Origin: Xanthocytophaga sp031424975
Lineage (GTDB): Bacteria > Bacteroidota > Bacteroidia > Cytophagales > 172606-1
DNA length: 64,000 nucleotides
Assembly (NCBI GenBank): GCA_031424975.1
Contig: JANPIL010000141.1
Span: 1-64,000, forward strand
Direction of reading: 5' to 3'
Part shown: positions 46,617 through 55,538 of the stretch, piece after piece
Layout: each line of letters opens with the position of its first letter
How positions within the stretch are numbered: the first letter of the stretch is position 1
Position numbers and translations under genes: made by a program
Notes under the pieces: generated by a model
What the model saw: only the letters and a program-made list of their open reading frames with translations
The model's database searches: none
What the model was told of the DNA's origin: nothing

Positions 46617-49487
46617 TTACAGCGTGAAGCCGAGTTTGGCAAACACAAACCGTCCGTTGAAGCCGAACTGAGTCACGGCGCGGCTGTACAGGAAACGCCC
46701 GTTTGAAGTATTGTCGCGGCCGGCGGTATAGTTGGCCGCCGGGTCGCCGGTGAAGTTGTCTTCGCGGTTGCGCGGGTCAATGTACATACGGTCGGGATAG
46801 ACATCAAACAGGTTGTTGGCTCCCACGGTGGCCGTCAGCATCTTGTTGATTTTGTAACTGACCGTCAAATCCGTTATCCATTTGGCCGAAAAAGTCTGAT
46901 CCATTTCCAAAGGCAGATTGTTGGCCGCAATGGTGGGATCCACTTGGTTCTTGAATGTCACCTCGCCAAAGCGCACCGTACGTGCCGAAATGTTCCATTT
47001 TTCACTGTCAAACGTCGCACTCAGGTTTATTTTGCTGCGCGGCACCGCCGATTCGTAACGCGAACGCTCAAGCCGGTCGAACAGACGGGCTTTCAGCGAT
47101 GGGTCGCCTTCAATGATGCCGGAACCTTGTACGCTGGTTACTTCCGTCCGGTTGAAGTTGGCGGCTGCCGACAACACAAGGCTTTGGCGTTTGGCGGTGT
47201 TGATGTTAATCCGGTCGGAAAGCACCACATCCAAACCACGCGTGGTGGTATTGATGGCATTGGTGAAAAACTGGACGCTATTGATTTGGGCATTGGGGTC
47301 AACGGTATTCAGGATTTTATTCACTAAGCCGTTTGGATTAAGCACACCGGCAGTACGTTCGCGCACATACTGGCTTGAGAACACGATCCGGTCTTTGATG
47401 TCTATTTGATAAGCATCCACGGTGAAGGTGAACGTGCTCACTTTGCCAGTCAGACCCAAACTGTACGAATTAGAAATTTCCGGCTTGAGCGACCCCACAC
47501 CAAACTGCCGTACCACCGAATTATCGTTGTTCACGGTCAGCACTTGCGTGGGCACACTGTTGACAAACTGGGTGCTTTCGTTGTTGAAATACCGTTGGTG
47601 CAATGATGGCGCGCGGAAGCCGGTGGCAACGGCACCACGAATGGCAAAGTCATTGATAATCTTGTAACGCGCCGTAGCCTTGTACGAGAGGTTGTTGCCA
47701 AAATCGCTGTAGTTTTCAAAGCGTCCCGCCATATCCACAAGCAGTTTCGGCCCGAATTCCGCTTCAAAATCGGCATACACGGCTTTGTTATTGCGCGACT
47801 TGTTCAAGGCATTGGCAGGCTTGAAACCCGGAAACACTTGCGCACCGGCGGCTTTGGTTCCATCGAAATTTTGTCCGTCCGGGAAACCTCGCGACCAAGA
47901 GCGTTCCTCACCGGCTTTAATCTGATAGTTGTCCGAGCGGTACTCGCCACCAAAGGCCACGTTGAGCGAACTGAGTATGTTATCAAATTCAAGGCGGCGC
48001 GAAAAGTCAAGGTTCACCGTATTCTGCCGGAACTGCAGTGTGCCAGCGTAGAATTCGGTTTTGTTATCGGCCAAGTTGCTGATGGAAGCATTCAGTGTGT
48101 TGGTGATGTCGTAACGGATGGAGTTGATGCCCCAAGTATTGCTCAGGTCGTAATTCCATTTGCCCAGATTTCCCCGCAAACCCGTAATGGCCGAGTAGTC
48201 TTTGATAACGGTATTGATCAACGGCAGGAAACCGTTGGGATAGATGCGCAAATCTATCTGGGCGGCCTGTTGTGGAATACGGTAGAAACCAGCCGCTTCG
48301 CCCGTCCGGTAACCGCCACCGGCGGTCACATAAAGTTCGGCGGCGGGAGCCAGCTTGTAGCCGAAGTTAAGGAATCCACCCAAGTTGCGCGTGGATGAGT
48401 TACCGACGCGCATATTGTTGCGATCCAAGCCGCCAGCCGCCGCTTTGGCATCGTCGGCAACTTTCAGAGTTCTGTAACGGGTTTGGAAATCGGCATCCGC
48501 CTCCCCGGCTCCGCGTGAGGGAAGGTTAGTGTACAGTAGTGGCCGCGTATCCAAGCCTCCCCGGTTGGTTTCGCCCCGGCCCAGAGATTGTCCCGAAAAA
48601 TTGACATAGCCTTTTTCGCCCAAGGCCCAGCCCTTGCTCAAATCCACTTGCAGGGTTTTGCCATCGTTGAAGTTACGGCCCAGGGCACTGGAAAGGCTTT
48701 GTCCGTAAAGGGCGGTTACCGTCCAGGGGGTTTCCTTTTTAAGGACAAGGTTTATCACACCCGCAATCGCATCCGATCCGTATTGGGCGGCCGCACCATC
48801 GCGCAGCACTTCAATGCGTTCAATAGCAGCGGCGGGAATCGCGTTCATGTCCGTGCCCACTGTACCGCGCCCGAATGTTCCGTTGATGTTGAGCAATGCC
48901 GTCGTGTGGCGGCGTTTGCCGTTTACCAGCACCAGCACTTGGTCGGGCCCAAGGCCGCGCAACGAAGCCGGGTCGATGTGATCGGTACCGTCGGCCACGG
49001 TTTGGCGGTTAGAACTGAACGAGGGCGCAATGAAATTCAATATCTGCGTCACATCGGTTTGGGCATAAGCCTTGATTTCCTTGGCTCCAATCACGTCCAC
49101 AGGCACGGGTGTTTCGATATTGGTACGCGCCACATTGGAGCGCGTACCTACCACCACGATTTCCTGCAACGTGGACGAGGCATCGCGCAGGGTCACATCT
49201 TGGGCTGCAAAATCAGTTCCCTGCACGGTTACGGCGGCAGTGCGGGTTTCATAACCTATCGAACTGATTTTCAGGCGGTAAGTGCCGGGTTCAATGCGCA
49301 ATGTGTAGGCTCCATTGGCATCGGTAATCACTCCGGTTGTCCGCCCTTCAATGGTAACCGCTGCACCGGGAACTCCAGTGCCGGTGGTATCGCGGACAGT
49401 TCCCTTGATGCCTTGCGCAAAAGTGGCAAGTGAGATCATTGACAGGGCAATGACCATTGAGAATTTAGTAAGTTTCTTACTGCTCAT
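46617..49487 (-). CDS. TonB-dependent outer membrane receptor
   Basis: 956 residues from ATG 49487 (MSSKKLTKFSMVIALSM, signal peptide to TFA-QG). Residues 22-110 are a carboxypeptidase-like beta-sandwich (GIKGTVRDTTGTGVPGAAVTI ... DANGAYTLRIEPGTY); the plug follows (TPVPVDVIGAKEIKAYAQTD, RGLGPDQVLVLVNGKRRHTT, IERIEVLRDGAAAQYGSDAI-AGVINLVLK), then a 22-strand barrel ending RFVFAKLGFTL. Imports a large substrate using TonB energy. No SusD partner is adjacent, so it is a stand-alone receptor; the long-barrel type suggests siderophore, vitamin or oligosaccharide. Confidence 0.94.
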   Translation of the reverse strand: MSSKKLTKFSMVIALSMISLATFAQGIKGTVRDTTGTGVPGAAVTIEGRTTGVITDANGAYTLRIEPGTYRLKISSIGYETRTAAVTVQGTDFAAQDVTLRDASSTLQEIVVVGTRSNVARTNIETPVPVDVIGAKEIKAYAQTDVTQILNFIAPSFSSNRQTVADGTDHIDPASLRGLGPDQVLVLVNGKRRHTTALLNINGTFGRGTVGTDMNAIPAAAIERIEVLRDGAAAQYGSDAIAGVINLVLKKETPWTVTALYGQSLSSALGRNFNDGKTLQVDLSKGWALGEKGYVNFSGQSLGRGETNRGGLDTRPLLYTNLPSRGAGEADADFQTRYRTLKVADDAKAAAGGLDRNNMRVGNSSTRNLGGFLNFGYKLAPAAELYVTAGGGYRTGEAAGFYRIPQQAAQIDLRIYPNGFLPLINTVIKDYSAITGLRGNLGKWNYDLSNTWGINSIRYDITNTLNASISNLADNKTEFYAGTLQFRQNTVNLDFSRRLEFDNILSSLNVAFGGEYRSDNYQIKAGEERSWSRGFPDGQNFDGTKAAGAQVFPGFKPANALNKSRNNKAVYADFEAEFGPKLLVDMAGRFENYSDFGNNLSYKATARYKIINDFAIRGAVATGFRAPSLHQRYFNNESTQFVNSVPTQVLTVNNDNSVVRQFGVGSLKPEISNSYSLGLTGKVSTFTFTVDAYQIDIKDRIVFSSQYVRERTAGVLNPNGLVNKILNTVDPNAQINSVQFFTNAINTTTRGLDVVLSDRININTAKRQSLVLSAAANFNRTEVTSVQGSGIIEGDPSLKARLFDRLERSRYESAVPRSKINLSATFDSEKWNISARTVRFGEVTFKNQVDPTIAANNLPLEMDQTFSAKWITDLTVSYKINKMLTATVGANNLFDVYPDRMYIDPRNREDNFTGDPAANYTAGRDNTSNGRFLYSRAVTQFGFNGRFVFAKLGFTL

Positions 49488-49684
49488 ATTTGGTGGTTTT
49501 TTGGTAAACGATTGCTGAAAATGCTCACAGTGTTGCGATTGCAATTAAGATTAGCTGGAAATTCGATGAAAAAATCGCCTGTATTTTGTGTTTTAAAAAT
49601 CTACTGGCGTTGGGCAAAGACAGGAAGGAACATTCATAACCGGTCAGGCTCACAAATGTTTGAGTGTTGGCAGGAAATACTGTG

Positions 49685-49716
49685 GGAGGTTTCGCATTTT
49701 TAAAAGATACTATTTT
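49685..49716 (+). repeat. 30-bp ATACTATTTT repeat, intergenic
   Basis: GGAGGTTTCGCATTTTTAAAAG then ATACTATTTT, between the TonB receptor and carA. Confidence 0.88.
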
Positions 49717-49758
49717 CCAGCCTTCAATGCGGTGTTCCGTACTAAACCGCCAGCCGGA

Positions 49759-50859
49759 TTAATTTCGCATCAAGTCAATGAATTCATCAAAAAGATAACG
49801 CGAGTCGTGCGGCCCTGGCGATGCTTCGGGGTGGTATTGCACTGAAAAAGCCGGCTTATCTTTGCGCCGGATGCCTTCAATGGTGTCATCGTTCAGGTTC
49901 AGGTGCGTAATTTCAACATTAGCAAAATCGCGTACCACGTCGCCCCGTACGGCAAAACCGTGGTTTTGCGAGGTAATCTCGCCTTTGCCGGTAATCAGGT
50001 TTTTGACCGGATGGTTCAGCCCCCGGTGTCCGTGATGCATTTTATAGGTATCAATTCCACTGGACAAAGCCAATATCTGATGTCCCAGACAAATGCCGAA
50101 CATAGGTTTTTCGGCATCCAGAATTTGCTTGACCGTATTTATCGCGTAAGGCATTGCCGCCGGATCACCGGGACCGTTGGAGATGAAATATCCGTCTGGA
50201 TTCCAAGCCTGCATCTCTTCAAAAGATGTTTTGGCGGGAAACACGCGGCAGTAACTGCCACGATTGGCCAGGTTACCCACAATACTTCTTTTAATACCCA
50301 AATCCAGAACCGCAACTTTCCATCGGGAATTCTCATCTCCCACAAAAAACGGCTGTTTTGTACTTACTTGCGAAGACAATTCAAGTCCGGCCATATCCGG
50401 CACTTCCATTAATTTTTGCCGCAGAACCTGCACATCCGGTATTTCCGAAGATATAATGGCATTCATCGCACCACGGCTGCGAATGTGCCGGACTATTTCC
50501 CGCGTATCCACCCCATAAATACCCACAATGCCAGCCTTCTCAAAATAGGCTTGTAGAGAAGCATCCGCCATATCGCGCGAGTGGATTGCCGAAAACGCAC
50601 TGCATACCATCCCGCTTATTTTCACCGAACCGGATTCCTGTTCGGTGTCTATCGTTCCATAGTTGCCAATATGCGATACTGTATTGATTACGATTTGCCC
50701 GAAATAAGAGGGGTCAGTGTAGATTTCCTGATAGCCGGTCATGCCGGTATTAAAGCAAACCTCGCCGGCTGTTGTCCCGGTTTTTCCCAGTGCATACCCA
50801 CGGTAAATCGTACCATCCTGCAATAAAAGCACAGCTTCGGTGCGTGTTGGATATCTCAT
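49759..50859 (-). CDS. carA: carbamoyl-phosphate synthase small subunit
   Basis: 366 residues. Glutaminase subunit that feeds ammonia to CarB for arginine and pyrimidine synthesis. The N-terminal domain (GEVCFNTGMTGYQEIYTDPS, GVDTREIVRHIRSRGAMNA) is followed by a class I amidotransferase domain with FGICLGHQIL (nucleophile Cys), SQNHGFAV and VQYHPEASPGPHDSRYLF (His and Glu of the triad). carB is not in the window. It is GC-intermediate between the left region and the ribosomal cluster. Confidence 0.96.
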   Translation of the reverse strand: MRYPTRTEAVLLLQDGTIYRGYALGKTGTTAGEVCFNTGMTGYQEIYTDPSYFGQIVINTVSHIGNYGTIDTEQESGSVKISGMVCSAFSAIHSRDMADASLQAYFEKAGIVGIYGVDTREIVRHIRSRGAMNAIISSEIPDVQVLRQKLMEVPDMAGLELSSQVSTKQPFFVGDENSRWKVAVLDLGIKRSIVGNLANRGSYCRVFPAKTSFEEMQAWNPDGYFISNGPGDPAAMPYAINTVKQILDAEKPMFGICLGHQILALSSGIDTYKMHHGHRGLNHPVKNLITGKGEITSQNHGFAVRGDVVRDFANVEITHLNLNDDTIEGIRRKDKPAFSVQYHPEASPGPHDSRYLFDEFIDLMRN

Positions 50860-50869
50860 GGTAAGTCGG

Positions 50870-50899
50870 AGGTTTACGGATTTGAAAACATATTATTTT
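50870..50899 (+). repeat. 30-bp ATACTATTTT repeat, diverged (last copy)
   Basis: AGGTTTACGGATTTGAAAAC then ATATTATTTT. To the right no further good copy occurs in the ribosomal cluster. Confidence 0.65.
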
Positions 50900-50970
50900 G
50901 ACAGGCTGTAATCAACAATTTAATTTGTCATTTATTGTCCATCACAAACATAAAAATTAACAGGGCATAA

Positions 50971-51003
50971 AAAAAGGATTGGAGACAAACTCCAATCCTT
51001 TTT
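50971..51003 (-). terminator. terminator of the ribosomal-protein superoperon
   Basis: AAAAAGGATTGGAG / CTCCAATCCTTTTT, 14-bp stem, 5-nt loop, followed on the minus strand by a T-run; 20 bp after rplQ. Confidence 0.9.
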
Positions 51004-51023
51004 CCTATTCAATGAATGCGGCA

Positions 51024-51590
51024 TTATTCCTTGCTTTGAGTTTCCTCCGAAGAAGAATCATCCGCATCTGTATCCTGTGCCGACTGCTCACTTGCTGGTG
51101 CTTCCGTTTCTATAACGGAAGTTGCTTGTACCTCCGCCACATCAGACTCGGAACCCTCCGCCTTTGATTTGCCTCCCCGACGGCTACGACGCGTCTTTGT
51201 CTTCACCTCAGATGCTGCTTTCAGCATTGTTTCGTTGTAATCAACCAATTCAATCAAGCACATATCTGCATTATCACCCGGACGGTTGCCCAACTTGATT
51301 ATACGAGTGTACCCACCTGGACGGTCACCAACTCTTTCGGCAATGTCACCAAACAGTGTCTTAATAGATTCTTTGTTTTGCAAATACGAAAAAACCGTCC
51401 GACGAGAGTGTGTCGTGTCATTTTTGGACTTTGTTATTAAAGGCTCCACATATTTGCGCAGTTCTTTTGCCTTCGCCAACGTTGTCTCAATTCTCTTGTG
51501 CTCAATCAAAGAGGACGCCATATTAGACAATAATGCCTGACGGTGGCTGGATGTCCTTCCTAAATGGTTGTGTGTTTTTCCGTGTCTCAT
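51024..51590 (-). CDS. rplQ: 50S ribosomal protein L17
   Basis: 188 residues. The L17 core (MRHGKTHNHLGRTSSHRQAL ... GGYTRIIKLGNRPGDNADM) covers the first 120; the last 65 are an acidic Ser/Glu/Asp tail (ETEAPASEQSAQDTDADDSS) absent from E. coli L17 but seen in other Bacteroidota. Last gene of the superoperon, followed by a strong terminator. Confidence 0.97.
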   Translation of the reverse strand: MRHGKTHNHLGRTSSHRQALLSNMASSLIEHKRIETTLAKAKELRKYVEPLITKSKNDTTHSRRTVFSYLQNKESIKTLFGDIAERVGDRPGGYTRIIKLGNRPGDNADMCLIELVDYNETMLKAASEVKTKTRRSRRGGKSKAEGSESDVAEVQATSVIETEAPASEQSAQDTDADDSSSEETQSKE

Positions 51591-51663
51591 ATTACTAAAC
51601 TAATAAATTCTATCAATTTACGTCTTTAAACAACATTTTTCATTAAAAATAATGACGGTTTTC

Positions 51664-52653
51664 TCAATCCTCTTCCAACTTGTATTTAATCACATCCATA
51701 CCAAAAGTGAGCCCTTTGTCCGATACCAATTGTTCTAATTCAGTAAGAGATTTTTTTCCAAAATTCCTAAATTTCATCATTTCCGAGATATCCAACCTTG
51801 CCAAATCTCCCAACGTACGGACATCCGCAGACTTAAGACAATTGTACGCACGAACAGACAAATCCAAGTCAGCCAAAGGCGTTTTCAACAACTTACGCAT
51901 ATGCAGGTATTCTTCGTCCACCGTATTTTCTTCTTCCGGCTTCATAGCCTCGAATGTCATTGTCTGATCAGAGAATAACATAAAATGCTGAATAAGAATT
52001 TTTGCAGCACCCTTTAATGCGTCTTCCGGATGAACAGACCCATCTGTCTGGATATCAATCAATAGCCGCTCATAATCGGTTTTTTGTTCGACCCGAGTAT
52101 TTTCAATGCTATATTTGACGTTTTTAATAGGTGTGAAAATAGCATCCACGGAAATAAAACCAATAGATTGGTCACCTTGCTTATTTTCCTCAGCTGGAAC
52201 GTAGCCGCGTCCTTTTTCAATTACCAACTCAACTTCCAAATTTACGGATTCATCCATATTACAAATCACCAAGTCTGGATTCAGTATTTGAAATGAAGGA
52301 GTGAATTTGGCTATGTCACCAGCAATAAATTTCTTGCTGTTTTTGATGTTTATTAAAATCCGGCCATCAACCGCATCCGAGATTTTTTTGAACCGAATCA
52401 TTTTCAAATTCAAAATGATTTCGCTCACATCTTCCACTACTCCTTCTACTGAGGAGAATTCATGCAATACAGTCGGCATTTTAACGGCAGTAACAGCATA
52501 TCCTTCTAATGAAGACAGCAATATCCGACGTAACGCATTGCCAATCGTAACGCCATATCCTTTCTCTAACGGTTTAAATTCAAACAAGCCGTGAAAATCG
52601 TCCGCTTTCTCCATCACCACCTTATCGGGCATCTGAAAAGTTACTATTGACAT
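51664..52653 (-). CDS. rpoA: RNA polymerase alpha subunit
   Basis: 329 residues from ATG 52653 (MSIVTFQMPDKVVMEKAD). The N-terminal dimerisation domain has EKGYGVTIGNALRRILLSSL; the C-terminal alphaCTD has LDLSVRAYNCLKSADVRTLG and FRNFGKKSLTELEQLVSDKGL. Between rplQ and rpsD as in most bacteria. The frame is open 11 codons upstream without conservation. Confidence 0.98.
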   Translation of the reverse strand: MSIVTFQMPDKVVMEKADDFHGLFEFKPLEKGYGVTIGNALRRILLSSLEGYAVTAVKMPTVLHEFSSVEGVVEDVSEIILNLKMIRFKKISDAVDGRILINIKNSKKFIAGDIAKFTPSFQILNPDLVICNMDESVNLEVELVIEKGRGYVPAEENKQGDQSIGFISVDAIFTPIKNVKYSIENTRVEQKTDYERLLIDIQTDGSVHPEDALKGAAKILIQHFMLFSDQTMTFEAMKPEEENTVDEEYLHMRKLLKTPLADLDLSVRAYNCLKSADVRTLGDLARLDISEMMKFRNFGKKSLTELEQLVSDKGLTFGMDVIKYKLEED

Positions 52654-52704
52654 AAATTTAATGTTTTGATTTCTGTTAGAGGACAAACTTCACAAACAAT
52701 TGAA

Positions 52705-53310
52705 TTATTTTGAATACAATTCAACTATGAGTTGCTCCTGAATGTTCTCTGGAATCTGATCTCTATCTGGATAATTGACAAATTTTCCCGTCATTACTCC
52801 TCCATCCCACTCCAACCAATTGAACCTTTTCGCGTTTTTCGCTGACAAACTATTAGTAATTGCCTCGAGTGACTTAGATTTTTCGCGCACACTTATCACA
52901 TCACCAGGACGCAATGTATACGAGGGTATGTTAACTATGTCTCCATTCACCAAAATGTGTTTGTGAACAACCAATTGGCGTGCAGCCCTACGGGTGGGAG
53001 CCACACCCAACCTATAAACGGTATTGTCCAGTCTGGCTTCCAAAAGACGAAGCAAGTTCTCTCCAGTGATACCTTGCAAGCGACTTGCCTTATCAAAAGT
53101 ATTCGCAAACTGCCGCTCCAGAACTCCGTATGTGTATTTTGCCTTCTGCTTTTCTTGCAATTGAACCGCGTATTCTGATTGCTTGCGCTTTCGTCCCCTT
53201 CCGTGCTGACCAGGAGGATAATTCTTTTTAGCCAAAGCCTTGTTACCTCCAAGAATAGGCTCTCCAAATTTTCGGGATATTCTTGCTTTCGGACCTATGT
53301 ATCTCGCCAT
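52705..53310 (-). CDS. rpsD: 30S ribosomal protein S4
   Basis: 201 residues: MARYIGPKARISRKFGEPI, GQHGRGRKRKQSEYAVQLQE, then the S4 RNA-binding domain LDNTVYRLGVAPTRRAARQL-VVHKHILVNG. Assembly protein and translational regulator in other bacteria. Lies 137 bp downstream of rpsK; no separate signal seen in the gap. Confidence 0.98.
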   Translation of the reverse strand: MARYIGPKARISRKFGEPILGGNKALAKKNYPPGQHGRGRKRKQSEYAVQLQEKQKAKYTYGVLERQFANTFDKASRLQGITGENLLRLLEARLDNTVYRLGVAPTRRAARQLVVHKHILVNGDIVNIPSYTLRPGDVISVREKSKSLEAITNSLSAKNAKRFNWLEWDGGVMTGKFVNYPDRDQIPENIQEQLIVELYSK

Positions 53311-53447
53311 TTTATCTAATATTCAAAATTTTATTTTATGTCAGTGTTATGACTTTAAACGCCCGGCCTGTACTTTTATCTTAAGTCGTAATAGAGATTT
53401 TGTTTGCCTGTGGCTCACGAAATTTTCCACCTCCGCAAATCATGCTT

Positions 53448-53843
53448 TTATACTCTTCTTCGCTTAGGAGGGCGGCATCCATTGTGTGGCAATGGAGTAA
53501 CATCTCTTATAGAGGTTACTTCAATACCTGCATTTTGTATCGTCCTTATAGCAGATTCGCGACCTGCGCCAGGCCCTTTGACAAGAACCTCGGCCTTACG
53601 CATACCCAACTCAAATGCAGTTTGTGCGCAATTAGTAGCTGCCATCTGGGCGGCGTATGGAGTATTTTTCTTCGAGCCTTTAAAACCCATTTTTCCGGCA
53701 GATGCCCACGAGATTACCTGACCATTAATATTCGTAATTGAAATGATAATATTGTTAAAAGAAGCCCTAATATGGATTTGGCCAATAGGCTCCACTACTA
53801 CTATTCTTTTTTTGGCCTTGTCTTTCCTTTTTGCCTGCGCCAT
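53448..53843 (-). CDS. rpsK: 30S ribosomal protein S11
   Basis: 131 residues: HIRASFNNIIISITNINGQV, WASAGKMGFKGSKKNTPYAA and the C-terminal ITSIRDVTPLPHNGCRPPKR type ending with KRRRV. Lines the mRNA exit path of the 30S platform. The N-terminus is Lys-rich. Confidence 0.98.
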   Translation of the reverse strand: MAQAKRKDKAKKRIVVVEPIGQIHIRASFNNIIISITNINGQVISWASAGKMGFKGSKKNTPYAAQMAATNCAQTAFELGMRKAEVLVKGPGAGRESAIRTIQNAGIEVTSIRDVTPLPHNGCRPPKRRRV

Positions 53844-53979
53844 TGTTAGGTGTTTTTTAATTGATTTGATTTTCTGAGCGGACTATTTTGCACGAAAACA
53901 ATCAGGTGTTTGAAGATTTATCTACCAAAATATAGGGTTACAAAAAAATATTACAATGACAACCAATTTCGTTATCGCG

Positions 53980-54357
53980 TTATTTAGTTGCTTTTTTCTT
54001 GTTCGCAACTGTTTTGCGCTTGCCCTTTCTTGTACGGGCATTATTTTTTGTCCTTTGCCCCCTAACAGGTAAACCTTTTCTATGGCGAAGACCCCTATAG
54101 CACCCTATATCCATTAAACGCTTAATACTTAACTGTACCTCCGATTTTAAGGCACCTTCAACTTTAAACTCCCCGGTGATTATGTTACGGATTGCATTTG
54201 CCTCATCATCAGTCCACTGGTTGGCTTTCTTGTCAAATGACACATTTGCCTTTGCCAAGATTTTTTGGGCAGACCGACGTCCAACACCATAAATGTAAGT
54301 AAGCGCAATTTCACCGCGCTTCTTATCAGGAATATCAACACCTGCGATACGTGCCAT
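53980..54357 (-). CDS. rpsM: 30S ribosomal protein S13
   Basis: 125 residues: MARIAGVDIPDKKRGEIALT, YIYGVGRRSAQKILAKA, RLMDIGCYRGLRHRKGLPVR-GQRTKNNARTRKG, basic tail. Head protein contacting the 50S subunit. Starts 6 bp after rpmJ. Confidence 0.98.
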   Translation of the reverse strand: MARIAGVDIPDKKRGEIALTYIYGVGRRSAQKILAKANVSFDKKANQWTDDEANAIRNIITGEFKVEGALKSEVQLSIKRLMDIGCYRGLRHRKGLPVRGQRTKNNARTRKGKRKTVANKKKATK

Positions 54358-54362
54358 AAGAA

Positions 54363-54479
54363 TTAACCTTGTCTTTGTTTGAACTTAGGATTTTTTTTAT
54401 TAATTACGTAAAGTTTTCCTTTGCGGCGGATGATTTTACAATCAACGCTACGTTTTTTTATAGAGGTCTTTACTTTCAT
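54363..54479 (-). CDS. rpmJ: 50S ribosomal protein L36
   Basis: 38 residues found by reading the gap between infA and rpsM: MKVKTSIKKRSVDCKIIRRK, then GKLYVINKKNPKFKQRQG. Only one Cys remains of the zinc ribbon, so this is the zinc-free type usual in Bacteroidota. Position infA-rpmJ-rpsM is the standard order. Confidence 0.95.
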   Translation of the reverse strand: MKVKTSIKKRSVDCKIIRRKGKLYVINKKNPKFKQRQG

Positions 54480-54517
54480 TTCTGCGGAATTTTGAGGTAA
54501 GCACTAAATATTAGGAA

Positions 54518-54736
54518 TTACTTATAACGGTAGACTATACGACCTTTAGAAAGATCATAAGGTGACATTTCTATTTTGACTTTATCTCCTGGCAATATCT
54601 TGATGTAATTCATTCTCATTTTCCCTGAGATATGAGCTATTAGTTGGTGTCCATTTTGCAACTCCACCCGAAACATTGCATTCGACAAAGCTTCCACTAT
54701 CGTTCCGTCTTGTTCAATAGATGATTGTTTTGCCAT
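54518..54736 (-). CDS. infA: translation initiation factor IF-1
   Basis: 72 residues, S1/OB fold: MAKQSSIEQDGTIVEALSNA, MFRVELQNGHQLIAHISGKM, RMNYIKILPGDKVKIEMSPY and end GRIVYRYK. Overlaps the end of map by 23 bp, so translation is coupled. Confidence 0.98.
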   Translation of the reverse strand: MAKQSSIEQDGTIVEALSNAMFRVELQNGHQLIAHISGKMRMNYIKILPGDKVKIEMSPYDLSKGRIVYRYK

Positions 54737-55529
54737 ATTTATTTTTTAAAACTTCTTCTATGTATGCAAATGTTGTGAGTACATCTGCTATTCCATCATT
54801 TATGGCAACTGTGTGTTCGAAATGGGCTGATGGTTTTCGATCTGCCGTTCTTATAGTCCACTTATCTCGCTCTTGAACCACATTTCGAGAACCCATATTC
54901 ACCATAGGCTCGATGGCAATTACCATTCCTTCTTGAAGTCTGATACCTTGACCGCGTTTACCATAGTTTGGGACTTCAGGCTCCTCATGGAGATTTCTTC
55001 CAATACCATGTCCCACTAATTCTCTTACAACTGAAAATCCATGCTTTACAACATGAGTTTGGATTGCAAACCCAACATCTCCTAACCTTGCGTTCACAGC
55101 GATTTCTTCTATTCCGAAGATTAAAGCTTCTTTTGTACAAGACAGCAAATCAAGAACTGCCGCTTTTACAGTACCTACTGGATAAGTATAGGCGCTATCA
55201 CTATGAAATCCGTTCAACAAGACTCCGCAGTCTATCGATACTATATCTCCCTCTTGCAGTTCATAATCATCAGGTATACCATGTACTACCTTTTCATTTG
55301 TAGAAATACAGATTGCTGCTGGAAAACCATTGAAATTTTTAAATGAAGGCCAACCACCATGATCTTTTATGTATTCTTCCGCAATTCTATTTAGCAATGA
55401 TGTTTTTACTCCCGGTTCTATGTGCTTGGCAACTTCCGCGTGCGTCTTTGCAAGCAAAACGCCACTTATTCTTATCAGCTCAATCTCATCTTTTGTTTTG
55501 ATATGTATCCCTTTCTTTTTCAAAATCAT
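54714..55529 (-). CDS. map: methionine aminopeptidase type I
   Basis: 271 residues: removes N-terminal Met from new proteins. Metal ligands are visible in VSIDCGVLLNGFHSDSAYTY (two Asp), GHGIGRNLHEEPEVPNYG (His), MVIAIEPMVN (Glu) and the final Glu in HFEHTVAI. Located between secY and infA, as usual in Bacteroidota and Firmicutes; adk is absent here. Confidence 0.97.
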   Translation of the reverse strand: MILKKKGIHIKTKDEIELIRISGVLLAKTHAEVAKHIEPGVKTSLLNRIAEEYIKDHGGWPSFKNFNGFPAAICISTNEKVVHGIPDDYELQEGDIVSIDCGVLLNGFHSDSAYTYPVGTVKAAVLDLLSCTKEALIFGIEEIAVNARLGDVGFAIQTHVVKHGFSVVRELVGHGIGRNLHEEPEVPNYGKRGQGIRLQEGMVIAIEPMVNMGSRNVVQERDKWTIRTADRKPSAHFEHTVAINDGIADVLTTFAYIEEVLKNKYGKTIIY

Positions 55530-55538
55530 TATAACCTT

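Noticed and set aside
1..50900. CRISPR array as explanation of the repeated 30-bp units
   Set aside because: Copies are kilobases apart, in both orientations, with no spacer regularity and no cas genes.
1..50900. Intrinsic terminators as explanation of the ATACTATTTT repeats
   Set aside because: The plain repeat has no inverted symmetry, occurs upstream of starts and inside genes, and true hairpin terminators (693, 40487, 50971) are separate from it.
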